Below, piece by piece: positions 34,064 through 42,845 of a stretch of DNA of 64,000 nucleotides. The DNA comes from Rhizobium pisi. Lineage in GTDB: Bacteria; Pseudomonadota; Alphaproteobacteria; Rhizobiales; Rhizobiaceae. The stretch covers positions 26,794-90,793 of the forward strand of contig NZ_RJJT01000025.1 of the NCBI RefSeq assembly GCF_003938655.1, written 5' to 3'. How positions within the stretch are numbered: the first letter of the stretch is position 1; every line of letters starts with the position of its first letter. The notes under the pieces were generated by a model, which saw only the letters and a program-made list of their open reading frames with translations, did not search any database and was not told the DNA's origin. A program made the position numbers and the translations under genes.

Positions 34064-34726
34064 ATGACGACGCGCCCATTCAAATCCGCGGCGGTTAGCC
34101 CACCCGATAGTTCGGCCGCGTTGGTTATTGTCGTCGATGATGACGATGGTATGCGAGAAGGTCTTCGAGAGATCCTGCAATCGGTGGGGATTGAGACCCT
34201 TGGCTTTGGATCAACTGCGGAACTATTGGGTGAAGCACTTCCTGATCGTCCCGGCTGCCTCGTCCTCGATGTCAGGTTGCCGGGCCTAAGTGGGCTCGAT
34301 CTGCAAACCAAGCTCAATGCATTGGGCAATCAGCTGCCGATCATATTCATGACAGGGTATGGGGACGTCCCAATGAGCGTCAGGGCGATGAAAGCTGGTG
34401 CAGTGGACTTCCTGACCAAGCCCTTTCGCGACCAAGAAATGCTGGACGCTGTGGCGATTGCCATTGAGAAGGACCGGGCCCGACGCTTAGAGGTTTCGGC
34501 GAACTCTGAAGTTACCGCCTTGGCCGCAACGCTCACCCCTCGCGAAAAGCAGGTGATGGCGGCCGTTGCCACGGGCCTTCTAAACAAGCAGATCGCTCAC
34601 GAGCTGGGACTTAGTGAGATCACGGTCAAGATTCACCGCGGAAACGTCATGCGGAAGATGAAAGCCACATCAATCGCCGATCTGATCCGTAAGGTAGACA
34701 GCCTGCAACCTGCCAGCGTCGGTTAG
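34064..34726 (+). CDS. FixJ-type response regulator (partner of MFS-kinase)
   Basis: A 220-residue two-domain regulator. The receiver has the acidic pocket VVDDDDG, phospho-acceptor Asp in LVLDVRLPG, switch Thr in IIFMTGYGD and Lys in LTKPFRD. The output is a LuxR helix-turn-helix (LTPREKQVMAAVATGLLNKQI; SEITVKIHRGNVMRKM). It is divergently transcribed from the MFS-kinase gene and is its most likely partner. A paralogue sits next to the second kinase at 49086. Target genes unknown. Confidence 0.92.
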   Translation: MTTRPFKSAAVSPPDSSAALVIVVDDDDGMREGLREILQSVGIETLGFGSTAELLGEALPDRPGCLVLDVRLPGLSGLDLQTKLNALGNQLPIIFMTGYGDVPMSVRAMKAGAVDFLTKPFRDQEMLDAVAIAIEKDRARRLEVSANSEVTALAATLTPREKQVMAAVATGLLNKQIAHELGLSEITVKIHRGNVMRKMKATSIADLIRKVDSLQPASVG

Positions 34727-34732
34727 CGAGAT

Positions 34733-35368
34733 CTATCGAGTAAGTTTTCCGCCTGCTATGATAAGATCTTCTACGGTGTCCACGTCGAGGCTGGCCGCGG
34801 CGCCGATCTCAACTTCGATGATCGAGACGCCAGAGTTCTGAATGATCTGACGAGCGCCGATATCGCCTTTCAACTCCATCACAGAGACACGCAGCGACTG
34901 CGGGAGAATAGTTGGATTTCCGCGTTTGCCATGAAAAGTGGCGCGGACAATAGCCTTGCCGCCAGAATTCTCAAAAGCCTGGATCAGCATCGCAAGGTGG
35001 TCGGCTGTAAGGCCCGGCATGTCCGCTAACATGATGAGAACCCCATCAGCCGACATAACCTTGGAGGCCGAAAATCCGGCGATCAATGAGGTCGCCATAC
35101 CATTACGGTAATGTGGATTGTAGATAGTCTCAACTGGGATACCTGATAAGGCGGCAGAGATTTCATCGTGCCGATGACCCACCACCACAGCAACCGAGCT
35201 GGCGCCGCTCCCCAGCGCCACAATGGCTGAGCGGCGAACGAGGGGAACATTGTCAAACTCTGCCAAGAGCTTGTGCTTTCCGCCCTCGCCCATTCTGCTG
35301 GCCGTTCCGGCGGCGAGCAGGACAACCGCGACCGAAAATCGCTTCGCAGAAGTCGGCGCAACCCTCAC
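34733..35368 (-). CDS. MobA-like NTP transferase (molybdenum cofactor cytidylyltransferase, MocA-like)
   Basis: A 211-residue nucleotidyltransferase: VAVVLLAAGTASRMGEGGKH is the CTP/GTP-binding loop, then LIMLADMPGLTADHLAML with the metal-binding Asp and GKRGNPTILP. The MocA branch attaches CMP to molybdopterin, producing the cofactor used by xanthine-oxidase-family enzymes such as that at 20440-23054. GTG start, 4 bp after the receiver gene. It lies over 10 kb from the hydroxylase but completes the maturation set with XdhC and the molybdopterin-binding protein. Pairing with a receiver gene is unusual. Confidence 0.85.
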   Translation of the reverse strand: MRVAPTSAKRFSVAVVLLAAGTASRMGEGGKHKLLAEFDNVPLVRRSAIVALGSGASSVAVVVGHRHDEISAALSGIPVETIYNPHYRNGMATSLIAGFSASKVMSADGVLIMLADMPGLTADHLAMLIQAFENSGGKAIVRATFHGKRGNPTILPQSLRVSVMELKGDIGARQIIQNSGVSIIEVEIGAAASLDVDTVEDLIIAGGKLTR

Positions 35369-35372
35369 ACCT

Positions 35373-35732
35373 TCAGCCTTCGATACACTTCACGAGGTCA
35401 TCTGCAAGGATGGGCTTTTGCAGCAGAGCTTGCGCTCCACCGGCAAGAGCCTTCCGGATGATGCTTTCGTCCTTCAGGGCCGTCATCATCACTATTCGCA
35501 TGTCGGGGTGTTTTTTTCGAACAATGTCCAAAAGTTCGAAACCGCTCATGCCGGGCATATTGATGTCTGACAAGAGCAAGGTGAGACCCTCCTTTTGATC
35601 GAAGGTCAGGAATGACTCACCTGACGGGAATGGCAACGGCTCGTAACCCATCGCCTCCAGGAAGCCGCTTGTTGCCTCAAGGAGCACTTCGTCGTCATCG
35701 ACGATCGCTACGGATTTCTTAACGGCAGACAC
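35373..35732 (-). CDS. Single-domain response regulator (CheY-like)
   Basis: A 119-residue receiver: AIVDDDEVLLEATSGFL, phospho-acceptor Asp in LLLSDINMPGMSGFELL, Thr in IVMMTALKDES, Lys in LLQKPILADDL. No output domain, so it may act as phosphate sink or protein-protein switch. GTG start with AAAGGA upstream. It precedes the MocA-like gene and lies near the MFS-kinase/FixJ pair; a similar receiver follows the second FixJ gene at 49795. Confidence 0.9.
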   Translation of the reverse strand: MSAVKKSVAIVDDDEVLLEATSGFLEAMGYEPLPFPSGESFLTFDQKEGLTLLLSDINMPGMSGFELLDIVRKKHPDMRIVMMTALKDESIIRKALAGGAQALLQKPILADDLVKCIEG

Positions 35733-35831
35733 TGGGCTTTTCCTTTCACGGCTGCCGATGCAGCCTCGCGGCGACAGTAGGACTTTTCCGAGCCCTCCGA
35801 AATCATACGATGGTTTGTAGTTTATGTACTG

Positions 35832-36134
35832 CTAATGAAGCGTATTCCCGCCAACGGATACGACCCACTCGCGCCGACGCTGATTTCTGACAGGTGTACC
35901 AATCACTTCGCAGCCGACATTGTTCCGAGAGCGGCTTCCGGCCCGCATGATCTTGCTTCTCTGGAACGGAGATAGAATGCCCTGATAGACGATCTCGTCG
36001 GTGAGGTCTGGAAAATGGATCGGGCTGCGCTCGTATGCAGTCTCCGAGGGCGTATCAAAGACCAAGCCGCTTCCGTATGCTGCAGCTTTCATGATGCCAG
36101 AAGAGCGTGTGATGGTGCCGAGATAGACATTCAT
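35832..36134 (-). CDS. Hypothetical protein (100 aa)
   Basis: ATG at 36134 follows AAGGAATTTAATT; the open frame upstream to 36566 is not protein-like and overlaps the STAND regulator. The product starts MNVYLGTITRSSGIMKAAAY, contains FDTPSETAYERSPIHFPDL and ends basic. No family recognised; no membrane segment. It is divergent from STAND regulator 3, which may control it. Confidence 0.5.
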   Translation of the reverse strand: MNVYLGTITRSSGIMKAAAYGSGLVFDTPSETAYERSPIHFPDLTDEIVYQGILSPFQRSKIMRAGSRSRNNVGCEVIGTPVRNQRRREWVVSVGGNTLH

Positions 36135-36488
36135 AATTAAATTCCTTGGGCTGATTTGTGGATGAGCAAGAGATGCCCTGTTCCCGTCCAGGTTTCGATT
36201 GAACGGTGGTTTCGGCGCCCCAAACCATTGTATGGGGTAACGAAAGCTGATCCCGAGATCTGCGCCATCATGTCCCCGCCCTTGTTCAGAACAACGCTTT
36301 GTAATCGCTGCAGAAAGATCCTGTTGCGCGGCTCCAAAGCGACGCCGATACCTATACCGGCGTATAGGGTGACTGCACCTTGGTTGTGATTGAAGCATCC
36401 CTTTCATCAGGTAGCCTCTCACGTCATCACCGGTACCGTGATCGCCATTTGAAACGGTCGCATATCGACAATGACCTGGGAGAACACA
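36135..36488. other. Intergenic region between divergent genes
   Basis: No supported gene. It holds the divergent promoters of the 100-aa gene and STAND regulator 3, and a palindrome at 36351. Confidence 0.5.
36351..36368. promoter_or_regulatory. Palindrome CCTATAC-CGGC-GTATAGG
   Basis: A perfect 7-bp inverted repeat around CGGC, 120 bp upstream of the STAND regulator 3 start and 217 bp from the divergent gene. A dimeric regulator could bind it. No match to the TAAG-repeat operator. Confidence 0.4.
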
Positions 36489-37883
36489 ATGAACAGCTCG
36501 TCTTTCGGCGAATTCGCATTCGACCTCCAAGCTCGACAGGTCACCCACCTGGGAGAGCGCGTGCACCTGGGGTCACGAGCGTTCGATATCTTCGCTTCGC
36601 TTGCGAGCCGCCCGGGCGAGATCGTAACGAAAGACGAGATCATCAAGTCGGTATGGGGCAGCACGCATGTCGACGAGGGAGCGCTGCGCGTTCACCTGGT
36701 CGCCCTTAGAAAAGCATTCGACGACAAGGGCGCCACCGGCATTATCCGAAACGTCGCGGGGAAGGGTTACGTTTTTGCCGCCTCTGTGACGCGCAAGCCT
36801 CCCTTGGACACACCGGTGCAACAGGCTCAGGAGGGCAATCTGCCCTGGCCACGCCGACCATTGGTCGGTCGCGATGCAGTTTTGGCCCGGTGGGCACATG
36901 AGCGTCACCGTTTGGCGACCATCGTCGGCCCCGGAGGTTCTGGAAAGACTGCACTTGCCATCGCGATTGGGAACCTCCTGCGACTGGAAAAGAAGGTGTT
37001 CTATGTCGACCTAACTGAGGCTCGCGACGAAGGAGACTTACTCTCGGCTGTAGGAAAGGCGCTACTACAGCACTCGCGCACTACATTGACGGTCGCGAGA
37101 ATCGCTGATGCGGTAGGCGATGACGACATCATGCTTATTCTGGATGGCTGCGAACACATCGTGGACGACGTCGCAACGTTCGCCGAAACATTTGTCGCCA
37201 GCACGGGCTCTGCCATGGTTCTCGCGACCAGTCGCGAACCACTACGCAGCCTTGGCGAACGCGTCAGGCACCTAACTGGACTCGACCTCCCAGGAAATGA
37301 CGATGCGGAATGCTTGGAAGCCTCCCCCGCCCTCTCTTACTTTCTAGAAGAAGCCTTGGCTGCGGGCGCTGAGATCAATACTGCTGACCCACTGACACTC
37401 AGACTTGCTGCCAATATTGCCCGTCGATTGGATGGCCTGCCGCTCGCGCTCGAACTCGCAGCGCACCGGGTAAGGGACCTTGGCATTTCTGGTCTCGACG
37501 CAGCACTACATGAGCCTCTGGCAGTTCTTCGCTTTGGCCGCCGGACTGCGCCCGAGAGACACAAGTCCCTACGTGCGAATTTGGATTGGAGCTACAGGTC
37601 TTTGACTTCAGAAGAACGGGACGCGTTTTGCACGCTTGCGAGCACTGAGACGACCGGGTCGCGCCATCGCCGCATCGATGACGAGGCGATGGAAGGGTTG
37701 ATTTCGAAGTCCCTGCTGAAATCTTCCTCTGGGACCCATGCCTGGTTCCTATCTGAGGCATCGGCACAATTCGCCGCCGAATTAGTCGCGAAGCAAGGTC
37801 GTGACAACTTCGGAATGCCGGGAATTCCTGGCCGTAACCCGCATCCAACTCCTGAAATGGGTTCGGGACCAAGGCCAAGCTGA
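36489..37883 (+). pseudogene. Winged-helix STAND ATPase regulator (paralogue 3), truncated and probably frameshifted
   Basis: The 464-codon frame holds the OmpR-type winged helix (GSRAFDIFASLASRPGEIVTK; DEGALRVHLVALRK) and the ATPase (Walker A GPGGSGKT, DGCEH, ATSREPLR, FGRRTAPERHKSLRANLDWSY), but lacks the ~450-residue helical repeats of its paralogues. The last 25 residues are Gly/Pro-rich and unlike the family. From about 37800 a second frame reads EFLAVTRIQLLKWVRDQGQ and stops at 37905, which looks more natural, implying an indel. GGGAGAACACA precedes the ATG. It may still act as a short ATPase-regulator, but decay is more likely. Confidence 0.7.
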
Positions 37884-37997
37884 TTCAATCGGCTCAGATT
37901 CATGAACCTGCACCCCTCAATTTTCAGCTACTATTAGCTCGCGGGGCTTGAAGGCTGACGGCTGCGTTCGTATCCCCTCTTGAAAAGGGAGACGACA

Positions 37998-38585
37998 ATG
38001 GCACCGTCTGTGAGGGAACGGATCTTGGCGGCTGGTCTGGAGCGCTTTCACGCGCTTGGATATGATGGTTGTGGCGTCCAGGAAATTTCTGACACCGCAG
38101 GAGTTCCAAAGGGGAGCTTCTATAACCATTTCAAATCGAAGGAGGAGTTGGCGGTCGCGGTGTTGGAACAATACGCGGCTTCCTCTCAAAGGGAAATTCT
38201 CCTCGACGCCAACCTCGCACCCATAGATCGGATACGACGCCACTTCGAATTTTGCCTGGCGCGTCATCAGCAAAACGGTTTTGACCGCGGTTGCCTGATT
38301 GCCAATCTAACCGCGGAGAGCTCGACGGCGGTTCCTGATTTACAAGCAGCTCTGCGGTCGGATCTCGACAGATGGACAGAGAGCTTGGCAGCAGCCGTGA
38401 AAGCAGCACAAGAAATCGGACAAGTTCGTGCCGATATCGAGGCGAGTGATCTCGCTCGATTTTTGGTGAGCAGCTGGGAAGGTTGTGAACTCCGCACGAA
38501 GCTAACCGGCGACCGTGGTCCGCTGGATGACTTCTTCAAAATGGCCTTTGCATTGCTCAGCAATGTAGGTCCGCATCAACTGTAG
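37998..38585 (+). CDS. TetR/AcrR-family repressor
   Basis: A 195-residue repressor. The N-terminal helix-turn-helix is clear (RERILAAGLERFHALGYDGC; ISDTAGVPKGSFYNHFKSKE), with an AcrR/TetR_C-type ligand domain (RRHFEFCLARHQQNGFDRGC). ATG at 37998 follows AGGGAGACGACA. The aldehyde dehydrogenase gene starts 13 bp after its stop, so it most likely represses its own operon in response to an aldehyde or related inducer. Confidence 0.92.
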   Translation: MAPSVRERILAAGLERFHALGYDGCGVQEISDTAGVPKGSFYNHFKSKEELAVAVLEQYAASSQREILLDANLAPIDRIRRHFEFCLARHQQNGFDRGCLIANLTAESSTAVPDLQAALRSDLDRWTESLAAAVKAAQEIGQVRADIEASDLARFLVSSWEGCELRTKLTGDRGPLDDFFKMAFALLSNVGPHQL

Positions 38586-38598
38586 AAAGGCCCCCAAA

Positions 38599-40137
38599 AT
38601 GTTAAACGGTAGCTTGCTCATCGGTGGAACCGCCCGGATGGGCAAAGGAAAGTCGTTCTTTGCAGTCGAGGCTGCGACCGGCAACAGCTTGCCCGTCGAA
38701 TTCGCAGGTGCCACGCTCGATGAGGTGAACGAAGCTTCGGCCCTGGCATGGGAAGCATTTCCAAGCTTCAGCGAAACTGGCCTCGAAACGCGAGCCGCTT
38801 TCCTTGACCGTGTTGCTTTAGAAATTGAGGCAATCGGTGACGACTTGATCGTGCGGGCCATGGCTGAGACCGGCCTCCCAAGGGGTCGTCTCGAAGGCGA
38901 GCGGGCCAGGACCGTCGGTCAACTTCGACTGTTCGCCAAGGAAGTAAGGGCTGGCCGCTTCCAAGAGCTACGATTTGATGCTGGCGATCCGACCCGGAAG
39001 CCCGTTCCCAAGCCTGAACTGAGACTTCGAAACGTCGCCTTGGGTCCAGTCGCTGTTTTCGGTGCGTCAAATTTTCCATTGGCGTTCTCTGTTGCAGGCG
39101 GCGACACGGCATCCGCGCTGGCGGCTGGCTGCCCGGTTATTGTCAAAGCCCACTCTGCGCACCCCGGAACCTCCGAGCTGGTTGGGCATGCCGTACAAAA
39201 GGCTGTATCCGACAGTGGTCTGCATCCGGGGACCTTCGCGATGCTGTTCGATACCGGCTTTGAAGTCGGACAGGCACTTGTCGCCGATCATCGGATCAAG
39301 GCGGTCGGCTTCACGGGGTCCAGACGCGGTGGTATGGCACTGGTGAAGATCGCATCAGAGCGCAAGCAGCCGATTCCGGTCTACGCCGAAATGAGCAGCA
39401 TCAACCCAGTCATCCTATTTCCCAATGCGTTGCAGCAAAGGGGAGCGGACATTGGGAAGGCGTTCGCAGGATCGCTCGTCTTGGGTGCTGGTCAGTTTTG
39501 CACGAACCCCGGTTTGTTGATCGCGATTGACGGTCCCGGCCTTGACGCCTTCAAAGATGCGGCGCGGGCGGCACTTGCGGAGACACCGGCGCAAACAATG
39601 CTGACCGGCGGGATCTTCAAAGCTTACTGTGAAGCGGTACAGCGACTGGCGTCTCACTCTTCGGTGGCGGAGCTTGCTCGCGGACAGGATGGCAAGGAAT
39701 TTCAGGCCGCTACGGTACTTTTTGAGACCGACGCTTCATCGTTCCTCGCTCACCCCGAACTGCAGGAAGAGGTCTTCGGTGCGGCAGGCTTGATCGTCAA
39801 ATGCTCGGATGAACGCCAGGTCTTGGAGGTCCTCGATAATCTGGAGGGTCAGCTGACGATTGCGCTGCAAGTTGACGAGGCCGACCACCCCGCAGCCCAA
39901 GTGATCGTCCCGCGCCTCCAACAGCTGGCAGGGAGATTGCTGATCAATGGCTTTGGCACCGGCGTCGAAGTCTCGCCTGCAATGGTCCACGGAGGTCCCT
40001 TCCCGGCAACATCCGATGGACGCTCCACGTCGGTCGGAACACTGGCGATATATCGTTTCCTGCGCCCGGTCTCCTATCAGGACTTCCCGGACGTCTTGCT
40101 GCCGTCGGCTCTCCAGAACTCAGGCACAGGAAAGTAA
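38599..40137 (+). CDS. NADP-dependent aldehyde dehydrogenase (2-oxoglutarate semialdehyde dehydrogenase-like)
   Basis: A 512-residue ALDH of the group that oxidises 2,5-dioxovalerate and long-chain aldehydes. Features: GPVAVFGASNFPLAFSVAGG, KAHSAHPGTSEL, catalytic Glu in VYAEMSSINPV, catalytic Cys in GAGQFCTNPG, and HGGPFPATSDGRSTSVG near the end. The family catalyses 2-oxoglutarate semialdehyde to 2-oxoglutarate in pentose and hydroxyproline catabolism. Without other genes of those routes here, the aldehyde could be different. Co-transcribed with the TetR gene; ends at a bidirectional hairpin. Confidence 0.9.
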   Translation: MLNGSLLIGGTARMGKGKSFFAVEAATGNSLPVEFAGATLDEVNEASALAWEAFPSFSETGLETRAAFLDRVALEIEAIGDDLIVRAMAETGLPRGRLEGERARTVGQLRLFAKEVRAGRFQELRFDAGDPTRKPVPKPELRLRNVALGPVAVFGASNFPLAFSVAGGDTASALAAGCPVIVKAHSAHPGTSELVGHAVQKAVSDSGLHPGTFAMLFDTGFEVGQALVADHRIKAVGFTGSRRGGMALVKIASERKQPIPVYAEMSSINPVILFPNALQQRGADIGKAFAGSLVLGAGQFCTNPGLLIAIDGPGLDAFKDAARAALAETPAQTMLTGGIFKAYCEAVQRLASHSSVAELARGQDGKEFQAATVLFETDASSFLAHPELQEEVFGAAGLIVKCSDERQVLEVLDNLEGQLTIALQVDEADHPAAQVIVPRLQQLAGRLLINGFGTGVEVSPAMVHGGPFPATSDGRSTSVGTLAIYRFLRPVSYQDFPDVLLPSALQNSGTGK

Positions 40138-40152
40138 CATCCTCGCCTCGAA

Positions 40153-40193
40153 GGATGCCCATGACGAGCTTGACCGTAGCTTGATGGGCATCC
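40153..40193. terminator. Bidirectional terminator-like hairpin between convergent genes
   Basis: GGATGCCCAT (40153-40162) and ATGGGCATCC (40184-40193) form a perfect 10-bp stem with a 21-nt loop, between the stops of the aldehyde dehydrogenase and cation transporter genes. There is no strong T-tract, so termination efficiency is uncertain. Confidence 0.5.
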
Positions 40194-40200
40194 CTACACA

Positions 40201-40782
40201 TCAGGCGACTGCTTCATGCTCCTTCCGTGCGGCGGACCACACTTCCTTCGCCGCATCGAGGTTCATCCATGCGATGCCAAGGCCCACGATCAGGTCCGGC
40301 CATGGCGAGCGCCACAGGTAGAGCGTGACGGCTCCTGCGGCGATAATAGCGACGTTGGCAATGGCGTCATTGCGGGCGGAGAGGAAAGCCGCCTTGGTAA
40401 GTGAACCACTTGCATCACGGTAAGCCGCCAGCAGGTAGGCGCACGAGAGGTTGACCACGAGTGCGCCGAGGCCAGTCAGGCTGAGCGCAAGTGGTTCCGG
40501 TGGGACGGGGATTTCGAACTTCTGCCATGCGATCCACAGAAAAGCGACGGCCGGAGCGAGGAGTATGACCGACATGGCCATTCCGGCATGTGCGCGGTTC
40601 CTCGCCGACCATGCCATTGCCACGAAGATCAGCAGATTGACGGATGCATCCTCGAAGAAGTCGGCGCTGTCCGCCAGAAGTGATGCCGATCCAATCCTCA
40701 GTGCGACGACGAACTCGACTCCAAAATACGCCAGGTTCGCGAGCGCGACGATCAGAACAATCCGCCGAATTGCGTTATCCAT
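40201..40782 (-). CDS. Short cation diffusion facilitator (CDF)-like transporter
   Basis: A 193-residue membrane protein with five or six hydrophobic segments. SASLLADSADFFEDASVNLL and ARNDAIANVAIIAAG are the paired metal-site helices of CDF proteins (Asp-x3-Asp and Asn/Asp). The cytoplasmic C-terminal domain of full-length members is missing, as in a common short subgroup. It would export a divalent metal such as zinc, cobalt or cadmium; the ion is unknown. AGGAGCAATGGTTC precedes the ATG. Confidence 0.83.
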   Translation of the reverse strand: MDNAIRRIVLIVALANLAYFGVEFVVALRIGSASLLADSADFFEDASVNLLIFVAMAWSARNRAHAGMAMSVILLAPAVAFLWIAWQKFEIPVPPEPLALSLTGLGALVVNLSCAYLLAAYRDASGSLTKAAFLSARNDAIANVAIIAAGAVTLYLWRSPWPDLIVGLGIAWMNLDAAKEVWSAARKEHEAVA

Positions 40783-40973
40783 GAACCATTGCTCCTATTG
40801 TGGGGTCGATCAGTGGCTTCCTCCGCGGAATTGTCAACTTCCGCCGCACAGCGGGTCGCGACAGGCTCGCCGAGAAAATTCGGCACCTCTTTCGAATAGA
40901 TTCGAATGCGCAAGCCGGGTGCCAACGCCTTCTCTTTGTTCAGCAATATAGTGGCTGCTCCCGGGTATCTCGA

Positions 40974-41002
40974 CCTTAACATCACTTAATATGCCTTAAC
41001 TC
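40974..41002 (-). promoter_or_regulatory. Triple TAAG-repeat operator, copy C (upstream of hydrolase operon)
   Basis: On the minus strand the site begins GAGTTAAGG and ends TGTTAAGG, with TAAG blocks exactly 10 bp apart. It lies 79 bp upstream of the hydrolase gene at 41082, again with the GAG end facing that gene. The CDF gene's start is 191 bp away on the other side. It is the third copy of the element seen at 26383 and 31267. Confidence 0.7.
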
Positions 41003-41081
41003 GCGTGATTGGCACCCGGCAGGCAGTATCTCCTCGGAAACACACACGGCTCGAGCCGCATCACCGAGGAAGGAATACAGC

Positions 41082-41912
41082 ATGTCCGCCACATTGGAGA
41101 CAGCACCTACCGAATACGTCGAGGCTGGGGGCATACGGTTCGCCTATCGCCGTCTTGGGTCGAAGACCGGCGTGCCGCTCGTCTTTATGCAGCACTTCAC
41201 CGGAACAATGGACGCTTGGGATCCCATCGTTGCCAATTCACTTGCAGCGGATCGCCCGGTGGTGATCTTCAACAATGCTGGCGTCGGGACATCTGGCGGC
41301 AAGACGCCCGACAACGTCGATCAGATGGCGACCGACGCTGAGAACTTCATCAACGCACTTGGCCTTGGTGAAGTAGATCTCCTTGGCTTCTCGCTCGGCG
41401 GTTTCTTGGCGCAGGTCATGGCCGCCCGTTCCGCCGTCAAGGTCCGCAAAATCATCTTGGCTGGCACCGCACCAAAGGGAGGAGAAGAGCACCTCATGGA
41501 GGTCGTCCAGGACGCGTTTTCCAAAAATGCTCCTGATGTGCGCCTCCCCCTCTTCTTCCCGCCGTCAGACGCAAGCCAGGCAGCTGCGAGAGCCTTCGTT
41601 GCCCGTGCTACCGTCCGCAAGAACGATCGTGACCCCGAGAGCGGCGAAGACGTCAGCAATCCTCAGGCCGCTTCAATTATCGGCTGGTGCGCTGAGCAAG
41701 ACCCGGATCACGCCTCCCTGAAGGCAATCAAACAGCCTGCTCTGATCGTCCACGGAAGCGACGACACCATGTTCCCGTCGATCAACGCGTACGAGATGTT
41801 CAAGAACATGAGCACGGCCACCCTGATCATCTATCCGGACTCTGGCCACGGTGCGCTATTCCAGTACCCAGAGACCTTCGTCGCCCACGTCAAAACATTC
41901 CTGGACGCCTGA
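41082..41912 (+). CDS. Alpha/beta hydrolase
   Basis: A 276-residue hydrolase. Nucleophile Ser in LLGFSLGGFLAQ, Asp in VHGSDDTMFP, His in PDSGHGALFQYP. TGTMDAWDPIVANSLAADRP and FNNAGVGTSGG are close to the corresponding part of the hydrolase at 6984, so both are one subfamily. AGGAAGGAATACAGC precedes the ATG. First gene of an operon with the next two or three genes, and preceded by the triple-repeat operator. Substrate unknown. Confidence 0.9.
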   Translation: MSATLETAPTEYVEAGGIRFAYRRLGSKTGVPLVFMQHFTGTMDAWDPIVANSLAADRPVVIFNNAGVGTSGGKTPDNVDQMATDAENFINALGLGEVDLLGFSLGGFLAQVMAARSAVKVRKIILAGTAPKGGEEHLMEVVQDAFSKNAPDVRLPLFFPPSDASQAAARAFVARATVRKNDRDPESGEDVSNPQAASIIGWCAEQDPDHASLKAIKQPALIVHGSDDTMFPSINAYEMFKNMSTATLIIYPDSGHGALFQYPETFVAHVKTFLDA

Positions 41913-41938
41913 TCGCGCCACACACAAGGAGAAATACT

Positions 41939-42658
41939 ATGAACGCACTCGCACAGAAGATTATCGACGCCCACGGTGGTCTCGATCAGTGGAAAAAGTT
42001 CTCTCAGCTGTCCGCTCACCTCGTCCAAGGCGGCGCCCTTTGGACACTGAAGGGCCAGGCTGGAAAGCTTGATGAAACGAACGTCACCGTCGGTCTCGGC
42101 GATGAATGGGCATCGCACTCCCCTCTGGGTCCCGAGGCGAAAGTCACACGCTTCGAACCAGGCAAGGTCACCATCAAGGACAACGGCGGGAATATCGTCG
42201 GCGAACTCGAAAGCCCTCGCGCGTCGTTCGCTGGCCACACCTTGGAAACACCCTGGTCTGAGGAGCAGCTTGCCTACTTCGCCGGGATCGCCATGTGGAC
42301 CTATCTCAATATGCCGTTCCTGCTCGCGGCGCCGGGGGTCGAAACCGAAGAACTCGGTGACTGGACGGAGAAAGGCGAGACCTGGAAGCGCCTGAAGGTG
42401 ACGTTCCCGAAAGAAATCGCGACCCACAGCACCGTCCAGACGCTCTACATCGATGAATCCGGTCTGCTGAAACGTCACGACTACGACGTCGAGATCGCTG
42501 GCAACACACCTGGTGCACATTACATCAGCGACTATACCGAAGTTCAGGGGATCAAGTTCCCGACCGTGCGCCGTATCTTTCCACGCCAGCCCGATGGACA
42601 ATCCATGGCCGAGCCTTTGGTCGTTTCCATCGATCTCTCTGACATCAAACTAAGTTGA
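41939..42658 (+). CDS. Hypothetical beta-rich protein (239 aa)
   Basis: A 239-residue protein beginning MNALAQKIIDAHGGLDQWKK, a short amphipathic helix often seen before lipoprotein-sorting-like beta sheets, followed by many strands (GALWTLKGQAGKLDETNVTV; TLYIDESGLLKRHDYDVEI; HYISDYTEVQGIKFPTVRRI). There is no signal peptide, so it is probably cytoplasmic and may bind a hydrophobic ligand. CAAGGAGAAATACT precedes the ATG. It follows the hydrolase by 26 bp. A broken copy of its 5' end lies at 43273. Confidence 0.75.
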   Translation: MNALAQKIIDAHGGLDQWKKFSQLSAHLVQGGALWTLKGQAGKLDETNVTVGLGDEWASHSPLGPEAKVTRFEPGKVTIKDNGGNIVGELESPRASFAGHTLETPWSEEQLAYFAGIAMWTYLNMPFLLAAPGVETEELGDWTEKGETWKRLKVTFPKEIATHSTVQTLYIDESGLLKRHDYDVEIAGNTPGAHYISDYTEVQGIKFPTVRRIFPRQPDGQSMAEPLVVSIDLSDIKLS

Positions 42659-42845
42659 TCGCCCGGCGGGCGAGGCACCGCCCTCGCCCGCCCTCAACGG
42701 TCGCACGCGGTGTTCGACCTGCAATCGGCCGCTCGTCACAAGCCGCACGAGTCATCACCGTACCCGATCTCACAATCGCACTAACTGCACCCAGCCGCTG
42801 CTGGGTGCGGTGTCGCCCCGATCCCTCAGCGCACTGGATAACAGC

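Noticed and set aside
35832..36566. 244-codon leftward frame
   Set aside because: Only the last 100 codons, from ATG 36134 with a ribosome-binding site, look like protein; the rest overlaps the start of STAND regulator 3 and has a random composition.
41831..42601. 256-codon leftward frame
   Set aside because: Antisense of the gene at 41939, which has a strong ribosome-binding site and a decayed duplicate.
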